A stretch of DNA of 64,000 nucleotides, from the NCBI RefSeq assembly GCF_014203535.1, contig NZ_JACHJI010000004.1:310001-374000 (forward strand), in the 5' to 3' direction. Shown here in pieces: positions 10,507 to 18,548 of this stretch. This DNA is from Streptomyces griseomycini (GTDB taxonomy: Bacteria > Actinomycetota > Actinomycetes > Streptomycetales > Streptomycetaceae). The first letter of the stretch is position 1, and each line of letters begins with the position of its first letter. The notes under the pieces are model-generated. The model was not told where the DNA came from, made no database searches, and worked only from the letters and a program-made list of their open reading frames with translations. The translations under genes and the position numbers were made by a program.

Positions 10507-10517
10507 AGAAAGTTCCG
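10507..10517. promoter_or_regulatory. CGAAAGTTTCG-like element, esterase side
   Basis: AGAAAGTTCCG matches 9 of 11 positions of the perfect element at 10652-10662 and lies 60 bases upstream of the esterase start. The pair may serve the two divergent promoters. Confidence 0.35.
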
Positions 10518-10599
10518 GAGAACGTAATAGGTCGTCTCAGCCCTTTATCGTGGGCGAGTTCGTGTTCCATCCTCTCAAGAATCCAGCGTGCGCCATCCA

Positions 10600-10628
10600 T
10601 TGACAGCGCTTACTGCTCCCCTTAGGTT
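10600..10628 (+). promoter_or_regulatory. Promoter of the xylo-oligosaccharide importer operon
   Basis: TTGACA at 10600-10605, a 17-base gap and TAGGTT at 10623-10628, ahead of the permease gene at 10698. AGCGCT, a LacI-type palindrome core, sits just after the -35 element. Confidence 0.65.
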
Positions 10629-10651
10629 GCCGCGAGTTACCGATAAGAGCT

Positions 10652-10662
10652 CGAAAGTTTCG
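10652..10662. promoter_or_regulatory. Palindrome CGAAAGTTTCG, xylan-type control element
   Basis: Five-base arms around a single G, placed about 15-25 bases after the expected transcription start of the importer operon. Repeated CGAAA/TTTCG elements are described upstream of streptomycete xylanase and xylobiose-transport genes (BxlR and related). I recall the motif but cannot check it. Confidence 0.55.
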
Positions 10663-10697
10663 GTTCTGCGTCCTACGGCACGGAAGGCCCGAGCACT

Positions 10698-11690
10698 ATG
10701 AGCACCCCCACCACGTCGGCTCCACCGCCGGGCACGCAGGACCCGCCGCCGGCGAAGACCCCACCGCACCGCACGCGTTCCCCCGCACGCACCGGCTGGC
10801 GCCGGGCCCTGCGCAGGGACTGGCAGCTGTACTCGCTGGCCGTGCTGCCGCTGCTGTTCTTCCTGGTGTTCCGCTATCTGCCGATGATCGGCAACGTGAT
10901 CGCCTTCCGCCGGTTCGAGCCCGGCGGTTCGATCCTCGGCGAACACTGGGTGGGCCTGCGCTACGTCGAGATGTTCCTCACCGACCCCACCTTCTGGCAG
11001 GTGTTCCGGAACACCCTGTGGCTCGGCGGCCTCACCCTCGTGTTCTGCTTCCCGATCCCGATCGTGCTGGCACTGCTCCTCAACGAGGTGCGCCGGCGGG
11101 CCCTGAAGCGGTTCGTGCAGTCGGTCTCGTACCTGCCGCACTTCCTGTCGATCGTGATCGTCGCGGGCATCACCCTGCAGATGCTCGCCACGGACGGGCC
11201 CGTCAACCACATGCTGGGCTGGTTCGGCCACGAGCCGGTCCGGTTCATCCAGGAACCCGACTGGTTCCGCACCATCTACGTCGGCTCGGAGATCTGGCAG
11301 ACCGCCGGCTGGGGCACGATCCTGTACCTCGCCGCGCTCACCACCATCGACGAGGACCTGTACGAGGCCGCCCGCATCGACGGCGCCAGCCGCTGGCGGC
11401 AGACCTGGCACGTCACCCTGCCCGGCATCCGCCCGACCATGATCACACTGCTGATCCTCAACATCGGCACCTTCATGGCGGTCGGCTTCGAGAAGATCCT
11501 GCTGCTGTACAACCCGCTGACGTACCCGACCGCCGACGTCATCTCGACGTACCTGTACCGGACCGGTGTCGAGTCCAACAGCTTCAGCTACGCCGCCGCC
11601 ATCGGCCTGTTCGAGGCGGTCATCGGCCTGATCCTGATCACTTCCGCGAACCAGATGTCGCGCCGCACCGTGGGGACGAGCCTGTGGTGA
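10698..11690 (+). CDS. ABC sugar importer permease, LplB type
   Basis: 330 residues, starting with a Pro/Thr-rich cytoplasmic tail of about 40 residues and followed by six membrane segments (first at about 45-65). The EAA loop that contacts the ATPase is EAARIDGASRWRQTWHVTLP near residues 227-246. It belongs to the LplB subfamily, whose members import complex plant oligosaccharides such as aldouronates and rhamnogalacturonan fragments. It is the first gene of an operon, and its stop overlaps the GTG of the next permease. No ATPase gene is present, so a shared MsiK-type ATPase elsewhere probably energises it, as is usual in streptomycetes. Confidence 0.88.
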   Translation: MSTPTTSAPPPGTQDPPPAKTPPHRTRSPARTGWRRALRRDWQLYSLAVLPLLFFLVFRYLPMIGNVIAFRRFEPGGSILGEHWVGLRYVEMFLTDPTFWQVFRNTLWLGGLTLVFCFPIPIVLALLLNEVRRRALKRFVQSVSYLPHFLSIVIVAGITLQMLATDGPVNHMLGWFGHEPVRFIQEPDWFRTIYVGSEIWQTAGWGTILYLAALTTIDEDLYEAARIDGASRWRQTWHVTLPGIRPTMITLLILNIGTFMAVGFEKILLLYNPLTYPTADVISTYLYRTGVESNSFSYAAAIGLFEAVIGLILITSANQMSRRTVGTSLW

Positions 11691-12595
11691 GCCTTCCGTC
11701 CCCGCGCAAGCCGCGCACCTCGGTCAACCAGCCGACCCCCGGCTACCGCGTCTTCCAGGGCGTCAACGGGGTGATCCTCACCCTCGTCGTGGTCGTCACC
11801 CTCTACCCGTTCGTCAACATCGTCGCCCGCTCGTTCAGCGGCGAACGGCAGATCCGGGCCGGCGAGGTGACGCTGTGGCCCAAGGGGTTCAACCTCACCA
11901 CGTACGAGATCGTCTTCAACGACGGGATGTTCTGGCGGAACTACGGCAACACCGTCTTCTACACGGTGGTCTCCACCGCCGTCGCCATGGCGCTGACGAC
12001 CTGTTACGCCTACGTCCTGTCGAAGAAGCACCTCAAGGGACGCGGATTCCTCGTCGGGGTCGCCGTGTTCACCATGTTCTTCACCGGCGGCCTGATCCCC
12101 AACTACGTGCTGATCACCAGCCTCGGCCTGAAGAACACCGTGTGGGCGCTCGCCCTGCCGAACGCGATCAGCGTCTTCAACCTGCTGGTGATGAAGGCCT
12201 TCTTCGAGAGCCTGCCCGACGAACTGGAGGAGGCCGCCCAGATCGACGGCCTCAGCACCTACGGCATCCTGCGGCGGATCGTGCTGCCGCTGTCGAAGGC
12301 GGTCGTCGCGACGATGGTGCTGTTCTACTCCGTCTCCTTCTGGAACTCCTGGTTCAGCGCCTTCCTCTACATGGACAGGACCGACCTGATGCCGGTCACC
12401 GTCTACCTGCGCAACCTGATCGCGGGCGCCACACAGGGCGGCAACGCCGGCGCCACCACCGAGCAGCTGAGCCAGACCGCGGCCAACATCCAGGCCGTCA
12501 CCATCGTGCTCACCTCGCTGCCGATCCTCTGCGTGTACCCGTTCGTCCAGCGCTACTTCGTGTCGGGCGTGATGCTCGGCGCGGTCAAGGGCTGA
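11687..12595 (+). CDS. ABC sugar importer permease, YtcP/AraQ type
   Basis: 302 residues from the GTG at 11687, which overlaps the TGA of the upstream gene (GTGA). A GTG one codon earlier is also possible. The open frame extends further upstream, but only as the out-of-frame shadow of the first permease. Six membrane segments are visible, the first near residues 25-45. The EAA loop reads EEAAQIDGLSTYGILRRIVL. It forms the membrane channel with the LplB-type permease. The family pairing LplB plus YtcP with an LplA-like binding protein is typical of importers for decorated xylan or pectin oligosaccharides. Confidence 0.88.
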   Translation: MSLPSPRKPRTSVNQPTPGYRVFQGVNGVILTLVVVVTLYPFVNIVARSFSGERQIRAGEVTLWPKGFNLTTYEIVFNDGMFWRNYGNTVFYTVVSTAVAMALTTCYAYVLSKKHLKGRGFLVGVAVFTMFFTGGLIPNYVLITSLGLKNTVWALALPNAISVFNLLVMKAFFESLPDELEEAAQIDGLSTYGILRRIVLPLSKAVVATMVLFYSVSFWNSWFSAFLYMDRTDLMPVTVYLRNLIAGATQGGNAGATTEQLSQTAANIQAVTIVLTSLPILCVYPFVQRYFVSGVMLGAVKG

Positions 12596-12653
12596 CCACC
12601 TTCCCGCACCCTCCCCCCGCTTCCCCCGACTCCGCACATCCAGGGAGCCCTCC

Positions 12654-14309
12654 GTGAACAACGCAGGTCTGTCGCGGCGCCAGATCCTCGCCGCCGCCGG
12701 ATTCATCGGTCTCGCCACCCTCACCGCCTGCGGCAGCGGCGACGAGTCGTCCGACGGCAAGGACCTCTCCAAGAAGCAGGACGGCGCCATGAAGCAGTAC
12801 CGCGCCGGCGACCGGTTCAAGGCGACGAAGCCGCTGTCCTTCGAGGTGCTGCACAACAACAACCCGGTCTACCCGTTGAAGGACGACTGGCTGTTCTGGA
12901 AGGAGCTCACCGAGCGCACCGGCGTCACCCTCGAGCCGATCGCCGTCCCGCTCAGCGACTACGAGAAGAAGCGCAGCCTGCTCATCGGCGCCGGCGACGC
13001 CCCCTTCCTCATCCCGAAGACCTACCCGGGCGCCGAGACCCCGTTCGTGTCCTCCGGCTCCATCCTCCCCGTCAGCGAGTACCTCGACCTGATGCCCAAC
13101 TTCCAGGCCAAGGTGAAGCAGTGGAGACTCCAGCCCGAACTGGACTCCCTGCGCCAGTCCGACGGAAAGTTCTACCTGCTGCCCGGCCTGCACGAGAAGG
13201 TCAAGTCCGGCTACTCGCTGGCCCTGCGCACCGACGTCCTCGACAAGCACGGCCTGAAGGCGCCCGGCACCTGGGACGAGGTGTACGAGGTCCTGAAGGC
13301 GCTCAGGGAGGAGTACCCGGACCGCTACCCGTTCTCCGACCGCTGGAGCACGAACACCACCTTCCCGGCCGGCGCCCTGTTCGGCTACCTCGGCCAGGCC
13401 TTCGGCGTCCGGGCCGGCTGGTCCTACCTCAACATCAGCTGGGACCCCGCACAGGAGAAGTTCGTCTTCACCGGCGCCTCCGACGGCTTCCGCCAGATGG
13501 TCGAGTACGTGCGCAAGCTGGTCGCCGACCAGCTCATGGACCCCGAGAGCTTCACCCAGACCGACGACGACGCGGTCAAGAAGCTGCTGGCGGAGAAGTC
13601 CTTCGTCATCAGCGCCAACCCGCAGGAACTCGTCCAGAACTACCGCTACAACCTGCAGAAGCAGGTCGAGGGCTCCAGGATCGAGATGATCCCGGTGCCG
13701 CTCGGCCCGGCCGGCCCCGTGGTGCTCGGCGGCAGCCGCCTGGAGAACGGCATGATGATCTCCAGCAAGGCACTGGAGAGCGACAGCTTCGTCGCCCTGA
13801 TGCAGTTCGTGGACTGGCTCTGGTACTCCGACGAGGGCCAGCTGTTCACCAAGTGGGGCGTCGAGGGCGTCACCTACACCAGTTCCGGGCCCGGCGCGTA
13901 CCGGCCCAAGGAGGGCGTCAGCCTGCTCGGCTCCGACCCGGACGCCCCGAAGGACATGCAGAAGGACTTCGGCTTCTACAACGGCGTCTTCTCCTACGGC
14001 GGCAGCTGGGAACTGGTCTCCTCCTCCTTCGGCCCCGACGAGAAGAAGTTCCAGGCCGCCATGGCGCAGCGCGAGCAGCTCCCCGTCGACCCGCCGCACC
14101 CGCTCGGGTCCGTCGAGCAGGAGCAGGCCTCCCTGTGGGACACGCCGCTGAAGGACCACGTCACGCAGAACCTCCTGCAGTTCGTCCTCGGCAAGCGTCC
14201 GATGTCCGAGTGGGACGACTACGTCGCCGAACTGAAGGCGAAGAACATGCAGCAGCTCGTCGACCTGCACAACAAGGCGTACGAGCGGTACGAGAAGGAG
14301 AACGCGTGA
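12654..14309 (+). CDS. ABC importer solute-binding lipoprotein, LplA type
   Basis: 551 residues from the GTG at 12654 with AGGGAG seven bases ahead. The signal peptide has a twin-arginine-like start (SRRQILAAAG) and the lipobox LTAC, so it is exported and anchored to the outer face of the membrane. The mature protein is a large type-1 extracellular solute-binding protein of the LplA group. Members of this length bind long or branched oligosaccharides. It follows the two permeases by 58 bases and its stop overlaps the GTG of the GH39 gene. With GH67, GH39 and an AXE1 esterase alongside, aldouronates or acetylated xylo-oligosaccharides are the likely ligands, but this is inferred. Confidence 0.88.
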   Translation: MNNAGLSRRQILAAAGFIGLATLTACGSGDESSDGKDLSKKQDGAMKQYRAGDRFKATKPLSFEVLHNNNPVYPLKDDWLFWKELTERTGVTLEPIAVPLSDYEKKRSLLIGAGDAPFLIPKTYPGAETPFVSSGSILPVSEYLDLMPNFQAKVKQWRLQPELDSLRQSDGKFYLLPGLHEKVKSGYSLALRTDVLDKHGLKAPGTWDEVYEVLKALREEYPDRYPFSDRWSTNTTFPAGALFGYLGQAFGVRAGWSYLNISWDPAQEKFVFTGASDGFRQMVEYVRKLVADQLMDPESFTQTDDDAVKKLLAEKSFVISANPQELVQNYRYNLQKQVEGSRIEMIPVPLGPAGPVVLGGSRLENGMMISSKALESDSFVALMQFVDWLWYSDEGQLFTKWGVEGVTYTSSGPGAYRPKEGVSLLGSDPDAPKDMQKDFGFYNGVFSYGGSWELVSSSFGPDEKKFQAAMAQREQLPVDPPHPLGSVEQEQASLWDTPLKDHVTQNLLQFVLGKRPMSEWDDYVAELKAKNMQQLVDLHNKAYERYEKENA

Positions 14310-15823
14310 TCCGCGTCCCCACCGAACCGGCCGGCCGGCTGTCCGACGCCTGGCGCCTGTGCGTCGGCACCGGCCGCGCCGAGCTGGCCCTGCGCCGCGA
14401 CCACCAGGACTCCCTCGCCCTGCTCCAGCGCGAGATCGGCTTCCGGTACATCCGCGGCCACGGCCTGCTCAGCGACGGCATGGGAGTCCACCGGCCCTAC
14501 ACCTGGCAGGGCGCCCGGCACGTCCACCACAGCTTCACCTACGTCGACCAGGTCGTCGACGCCTACCTGGAGCGGGGCATCCGCCCGTTCCTGGAACTCG
14601 GCTTCATGCCGGAAGGCCTGGCGTCCGGGAGGCAGACGGTGTTCTGGTGGCGCGGCAACGTCACCCCGCCCCGCGAGACGAACGAGTGGACCGCCCTCGT
14701 CCGGGCCACGCTCACCCACCTCGTCGACCGCTACGGAGCCGACGAGGTCCGCACCTGGCCGATCGAGGTGTGGAACGAGCCCGACCTGCCCGGGTTCTGG
14801 GAGAACGCCGACGAGGCGGCCTACCACCGGCTGTACGAGGCCACCGCGCACGCCGTCAAGGAGGTCGACGCCGGCCTCCAGGTCGGCGGGCCCGCGGTCT
14901 CACCCGGCGCCGACGGCTGGCTGGAGCGGTTCGCGGAGTTCGCCGAACGGCGCGACGTGCCCGTCGACTTCGTGTCCCGGCACGCCTACACCTCCGGGCG
15001 CGCCCAGCACGTCCCGTTCGGCGTCCACCAGACCCTCGCCCCGGCGGGCGACCTGCTCGACCAGTTCGCCGCGCCCCACCGGGAGCTGAAGGGCACCCGG
15101 CTCGCCGGACTCCCCGTCCACATCACCGAGTTCAACTCCTCCTACCGCCCCGACAACCCCGTCCACGACACCGCCTTCCACGCCGCCTACCTCGCCCCCG
15201 TCGTCACGGCGGGCGGTGACCACGCCGACTCCTTCTCCTACTGGACGTTCAGCGACGTGTTCGAGGAGACCGGCGTGCCCACCGCGCCGTTCCACGGCGG
15301 CTTCGGCCTCCTCACCCACCGGCAGATCAAGAAGCCGACCTACCACCTGTACGCGTTCATGGCCCGCATGGGGCAGGAGCGACTGGCCCACGGCGGGGAC
15401 CACCTGGTGACCAGGCACGCCGACGGCCGGGTCACCGTCCTCGCCTGGGCGCCCGTCGACCCGAGCGGCCTGACGCCCGGCCCCGAGCGGCACGCCCTGC
15501 GCCTGTCCGTCCCCGTCGGCACCCGGCCCGCGGGGGAGGTGTTCGTCCGCCGCTCGACCGTCGACGAGGAGCACGGCAACGCCTACGCCGCCTGGCGGCA
15601 CATGGGCAGCCCGCGCTCCCCGGAGCCGGCGCAGCTGGACGTCCTGCGCGAGGCCGCCGAACCGTCCCGCGGCCACCGCCGGCTGCCCGTCGAGGACGGC
15701 CGCGTCGACCTGGCCCTGACGCTCGCCCGGCACGAGGTCACCCTCGTCGAGCTGACCCCGCTCGAGGACGAGACCCCGCCCTGGTGGGACGAGCGGCGGC
15801 TGCTCGGCCGGGAGACGCCGTGA
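14306..15823 (+). CDS. GH39 beta-xylosidase
   Basis: Releases xylose from the non-reducing end of xylo-oligosaccharides with retention of configuration. 505 residues from the GTG at 14306, which overlaps the stop of the binding-protein gene. There is no signal peptide, so it acts on imported sugars. The acid/base is Glu158 in WNEPDLPGFW and the nucleophile is Glu275 in HITEFNSS, with the expected spacing for GH39. The (beta/alpha)8 barrel covers about residues 10-350 and a beta-sandwich follows. GH39 also contains alpha-L-iduronidases, but the family details and the xylan context favour xylosidase. Its stop overlaps the start of the DUF624 gene. Confidence 0.9.
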   Translation: MIRVPTEPAGRLSDAWRLCVGTGRAELALRRDHQDSLALLQREIGFRYIRGHGLLSDGMGVHRPYTWQGARHVHHSFTYVDQVVDAYLERGIRPFLELGFMPEGLASGRQTVFWWRGNVTPPRETNEWTALVRATLTHLVDRYGADEVRTWPIEVWNEPDLPGFWENADEAAYHRLYEATAHAVKEVDAGLQVGGPAVSPGADGWLERFAEFAERRDVPVDFVSRHAYTSGRAQHVPFGVHQTLAPAGDLLDQFAAPHRELKGTRLAGLPVHITEFNSSYRPDNPVHDTAFHAAYLAPVVTAGGDHADSFSYWTFSDVFEETGVPTAPFHGGFGLLTHRQIKKPTYHLYAFMARMGQERLAHGGDHLVTRHADGRVTVLAWAPVDPSGLTPGPERHALRLSVPVGTRPAGEVFVRRSTVDEEHGNAYAAWRHMGSPRSPEPAQLDVLREAAEPSRGHRRLPVEDGRVDLALTLARHEVTLVELTPLEDETPPWWDERRLLGRETP

Positions 15824-16506
15824 GCGGCGCGGTCCGCGCGAACGGCTTCGGCGCGGGAGCCCTCTCCCGCGCCGCGGCCCTCGTCCACACCCTGGTCACC
15901 GTCGAGGCGCTGCTGCTCCTGGCCGCCTCGCCGGGCCTGGCCGGACTGTTCCTGCTCGCCGCCGACCCGTCCAACCTGCCCCTCGCGGCCCTGTGCCTCC
16001 TGCCGCTCGGCCCGGCCCTCGCCGCCGCCGTCTACGCCCTCCACCACCGCAGCCGCGACCTCACCGACCTGCACCCGGCCCGCGCCTATCTGCGCGGCTG
16101 GCGCCTGGGCGCCCTCCCCGCGCTGAAGCTGTGGACGCCGCTGCTGGCATGGCTCACCGTCATCGCGTTCACCCTCACCCACTTCTCCGCGACCGGCCTG
16201 CCCACGTGGTGGGCCGTCCTGCTCGGCGTGATCGGCACGGTCTTCCTGCTGTGGGGGGCGCACGCCCTCGTCCTCACGGCGCTGTTCACCTTCCGCGCCC
16301 GGGACACCGCCCGCCTCGCCGCCTACTTCCTGCTCCGGCACGGCCGCGCCACGCTCGGCGCGCTCTCCCTGCTCGTCCTCACGGCCGCCCTGACCGCCCT
16401 CATGACCGAGGCCCTGCCCGCCCTGCTGGCGGCGCCGCTGCTGCTGTCGCTCCTGCAGAGCAGCCGCCCGGTGATCACCGAGACCCAGGAGGAGTTCACC
16501 GCATGA
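15820..16506 (+). CDS. DUF624 (YesL-type) membrane protein
   Basis: 228 residues from the GTG at 15820, which overlaps the TGA of the GH39 gene. The frame is open upstream to 15784, but a start there would overlap the GH39 gene more deeply without a ribosome site. About five hydrophobic segments are seen (around residues 20-45, 50-75, 105-130, 135-160 and 180-210). YesL/DUF624 proteins recur in LplA-LplB-YtcP importer operons of Gram-positive bacteria, but their role in uptake is unknown. Its stop overlaps the ATG of the GH42 gene. Confidence 0.85.
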   Translation: MSGAVRANGFGAGALSRAAALVHTLVTVEALLLLAASPGLAGLFLLAADPSNLPLAALCLLPLGPALAAAVYALHHRSRDLTDLHPARAYLRGWRLGALPALKLWTPLLAWLTVIAFTLTHFSATGLPTWWAVLLGVIGTVFLLWGAHALVLTALFTFRARDTARLAAYFLLRHGRATLGALSLLVLTAALTALMTEALPALLAAPLLLSLLQSSRPVITETQEEFTA

Positions 16507-18548
16507 CCGCGCCCCGCCCCGGAGACGACGGCAGGCTCCCGCACACCGACGGGATCCCGTACGGCGGCGACTACAACCCCGAGCAGTGGCCCGAGGAGGT
16601 GTGGGACGAGGACCACCGGCTGTTCGCCCGGGCGGGCATCGACACCCTCACCGTCGGCGTCTTCTCCTGGTCCCTCATCCAGCCCGCGGAGGACACCTAC
16701 GACTTCACCGTCCTCGACCGCGTCCTCGACCGCGCCGCCGCCGAGGGCCGCCGGGTCTGCCTCGCCACCGGCACCGCCGCACTCCCGCCCTGGCTGGCGA
16801 AGCGGCACCCCGAGGTCAACCGCACCGACTTCGAGGGCCGCCGGCACCGCTACGGCCAGCGCCACAACTTCTGCCCCAGTTCACCGGCGTACCGCCGGCC
16901 GGCCACCGCGCTGGCCGGCCGCCTCGCCGAACGCCACGCCGGCCACCCCGCCCTGCTCGCCTGGCACGTCAACAACGAGTACGGCGGCGCCTGTTACTGC
17001 GACCTGTGCGCCGAGGCCTTCCGCACCTGGCTGCGGGAGCGCCACGGCACCCTGGACGCCCTCAACGACGCCTGGTGGACCACCTTCTGGTCGCACCGCT
17101 ACACCGACTGGGACCAGGTCGAGCCGCCCAGCGCCCTCACCGAGCACTGGCGCGGCCCCGACCACACCGCCTTCCAGGGCCTCACCCTGGACTACCACCG
17201 CTTCACCACCGACGCCCTGCTCGGCTGCTTCCTCGCCGAGAAGGAGGCGATCCGCGCCCACGACCCGGACACCCCCGTCACCACCAACTTCATGGGGATG
17301 TTCCGCCCCCTCGACTATCACCGCTGGGCGCCCCACCTCGACTTCGCGTCCTGGGACAGCTACCCGCCCCTCGACGCGCCCCCCACCGCCCCCGCCCTGG
17401 CCCACGACCTGACGCGCGGCCTGAAGGGCGGCGCCCCCTTCTGGCTGATGGAACAGACCCCGTCCACCACCGCCTGCCGCGACGTCAACCCGCTGCGCCG
17501 CCCCGGCGAGCTGCGCCTGGCCACCCTCCAGGCCGTCGCCCACGGCGCGGACGCCGCGCTGTACTTCCAGATGCGCGCCTCGCGCGGCGCCTGCGAGAAG
17601 TACCACGGCGCCGTCATCGGGCACGCGGGCCGCGCCGACACCCGCGTCTTCCGGGAGGTCGCCGAACTGGGGGAGGAGCTGAGGACGCTGGGCGGCGCGA
17701 CGCTCGGCGCCCGCACCCCCGCCCGCACCGCCCTCCTCTTCGACTGGGACAGCTGGTGGGCGCTGGAGACGTCCGACGGCCCCTCCCGCCTCGTCCGCTA
17801 CCAGGACACCGTCCACGCCTACTACCGCGCCGCCCGCGAGGCCGGGGCCGACGTGGACGTCGTCCCGGTCACCGCCGACCTCACGCCCTACGCCGTGGTC
17901 CTCGCCCCCGTCCTGCACATGGTCAAGGACGACCTGCCGGCCCGCCTGGAGGCGGTCGCCGCACGCGGCGGCACCGTGCTGGCGACCTTCCTCTCCGGCC
18001 GCGTCGACGAACACGGCCGCGCCTTCCCCACGGACGTCCCCGGACCGCTCGCCCCGCTGACGGGCATCAGGATCGACGAGTGGGACGCGCGCCGGGAAGA
18101 GGTCGTCAACCCGGTCCACCTGGGCGGCCTCACCGCTGACGCCCGCCTGGTCTTCGAGCTCGTGCAGCCGCGCGGCGCCGAACCGGTCGGCACCTACGGC
18201 GCCGACTTCTACGCCGGCACCCCGGCCGTCACCCGCCACCGCGTCGGCGAGGGCGAGGCCTGGTACGTCGCCACCGCCCTGGACCGGCCGGGCGTCGACC
18301 ACGTGGTCCGCCGCGTCCTCGCCCGGCACGACCTCGTCGGCCCGTACGCCGGCCACCGCACCGTCGAGACCGCGACCCGCGTCGCCCCCGACGGCACCCG
18401 CCTGCTCTTCCTCCTCAACCACGCCTCCGAGCCGGTCCGCCTCACCGCGCACGCCACCGCCACCGACCTGCTCACCGGCGAGCACGTCGAACGGGACGGT
18501 CCCCTCACCCTCGGCCCGCTCGGCGTGACGGTCCTGCGCCTTCAGTAG
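16503..18548 (+). CDS. GH42 beta-galactosidase-family enzyme
   Basis: 681 residues from the ATG at 16503 (ATGA overlap with the DUF624 stop). The acid/base is Glu159 in HVNNEYG and the nucleophile is Glu317 in LMEQTPS. The zinc cluster cysteines of the family are present: Cys124, Cys164, Cys166 and Cys169. Domain order is barrel (1-390), trimerisation domain (about 390-600) and a short C-terminal beta domain. It has no signal peptide. GH42 enzymes cleave beta-galactosides or alpha-L-arabinopyranosides. In this operon it may remove a galactose or arabinopyranose side group from xylan-derived oligosaccharides. It is the last gene of the operon and its stop overlaps the convergent GH67 gene by seven bases. 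Confidence 0.92.
   Translation: MTAPRPGDDGRLPHTDGIPYGGDYNPEQWPEEVWDEDHRLFARAGIDTLTVGVFSWSLIQPAEDTYDFTVLDRVLDRAAAEGRRVCLATGTAALPPWLAKRHPEVNRTDFEGRRHRYGQRHNFCPSSPAYRRPATALAGRLAERHAGHPALLAWHVNNEYGGACYCDLCAEAFRTWLRERHGTLDALNDAWWTTFWSHRYTDWDQVEPPSALTEHWRGPDHTAFQGLTLDYHRFTTDALLGCFLAEKEAIRAHDPDTPVTTNFMGMFRPLDYHRWAPHLDFASWDSYPPLDAPPTAPALAHDLTRGLKGGAPFWLMEQTPSTTACRDVNPLRRPGELRLATLQAVAHGADAALYFQMRASRGACEKYHGAVIGHAGRADTRVFREVAELGEELRTLGGATLGARTPARTALLFDWDSWWALETSDGPSRLVRYQDTVHAYYRAAREAGADVDVVPVTADLTPYAVVLAPVLHMVKDDLPARLEAVAARGGTVLATFLSGRVDEHGRAFPTDVPGPLAPLTGIRIDEWDARREEVVNPVHLGGLTADARLVFELVQPRGAEPVGTYGADFYAGTPAVTRHRVGEGEAWYVATALDRPGVDHVVRRVLARHDLVGPYAGHRTVETATRVAPDGTRLLFLLNHASEPVRLTAHATATDLLTGEHVERDGPLTLGPLGVTVLRLQ

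Noticed and set aside
10698..18548. A missing ATPase gene in the importer operon as a sign of a broken system
   Set aside because: Streptomyces sugar importers of this class commonly share the MsiK ATPase encoded elsewhere, so absence is normal.
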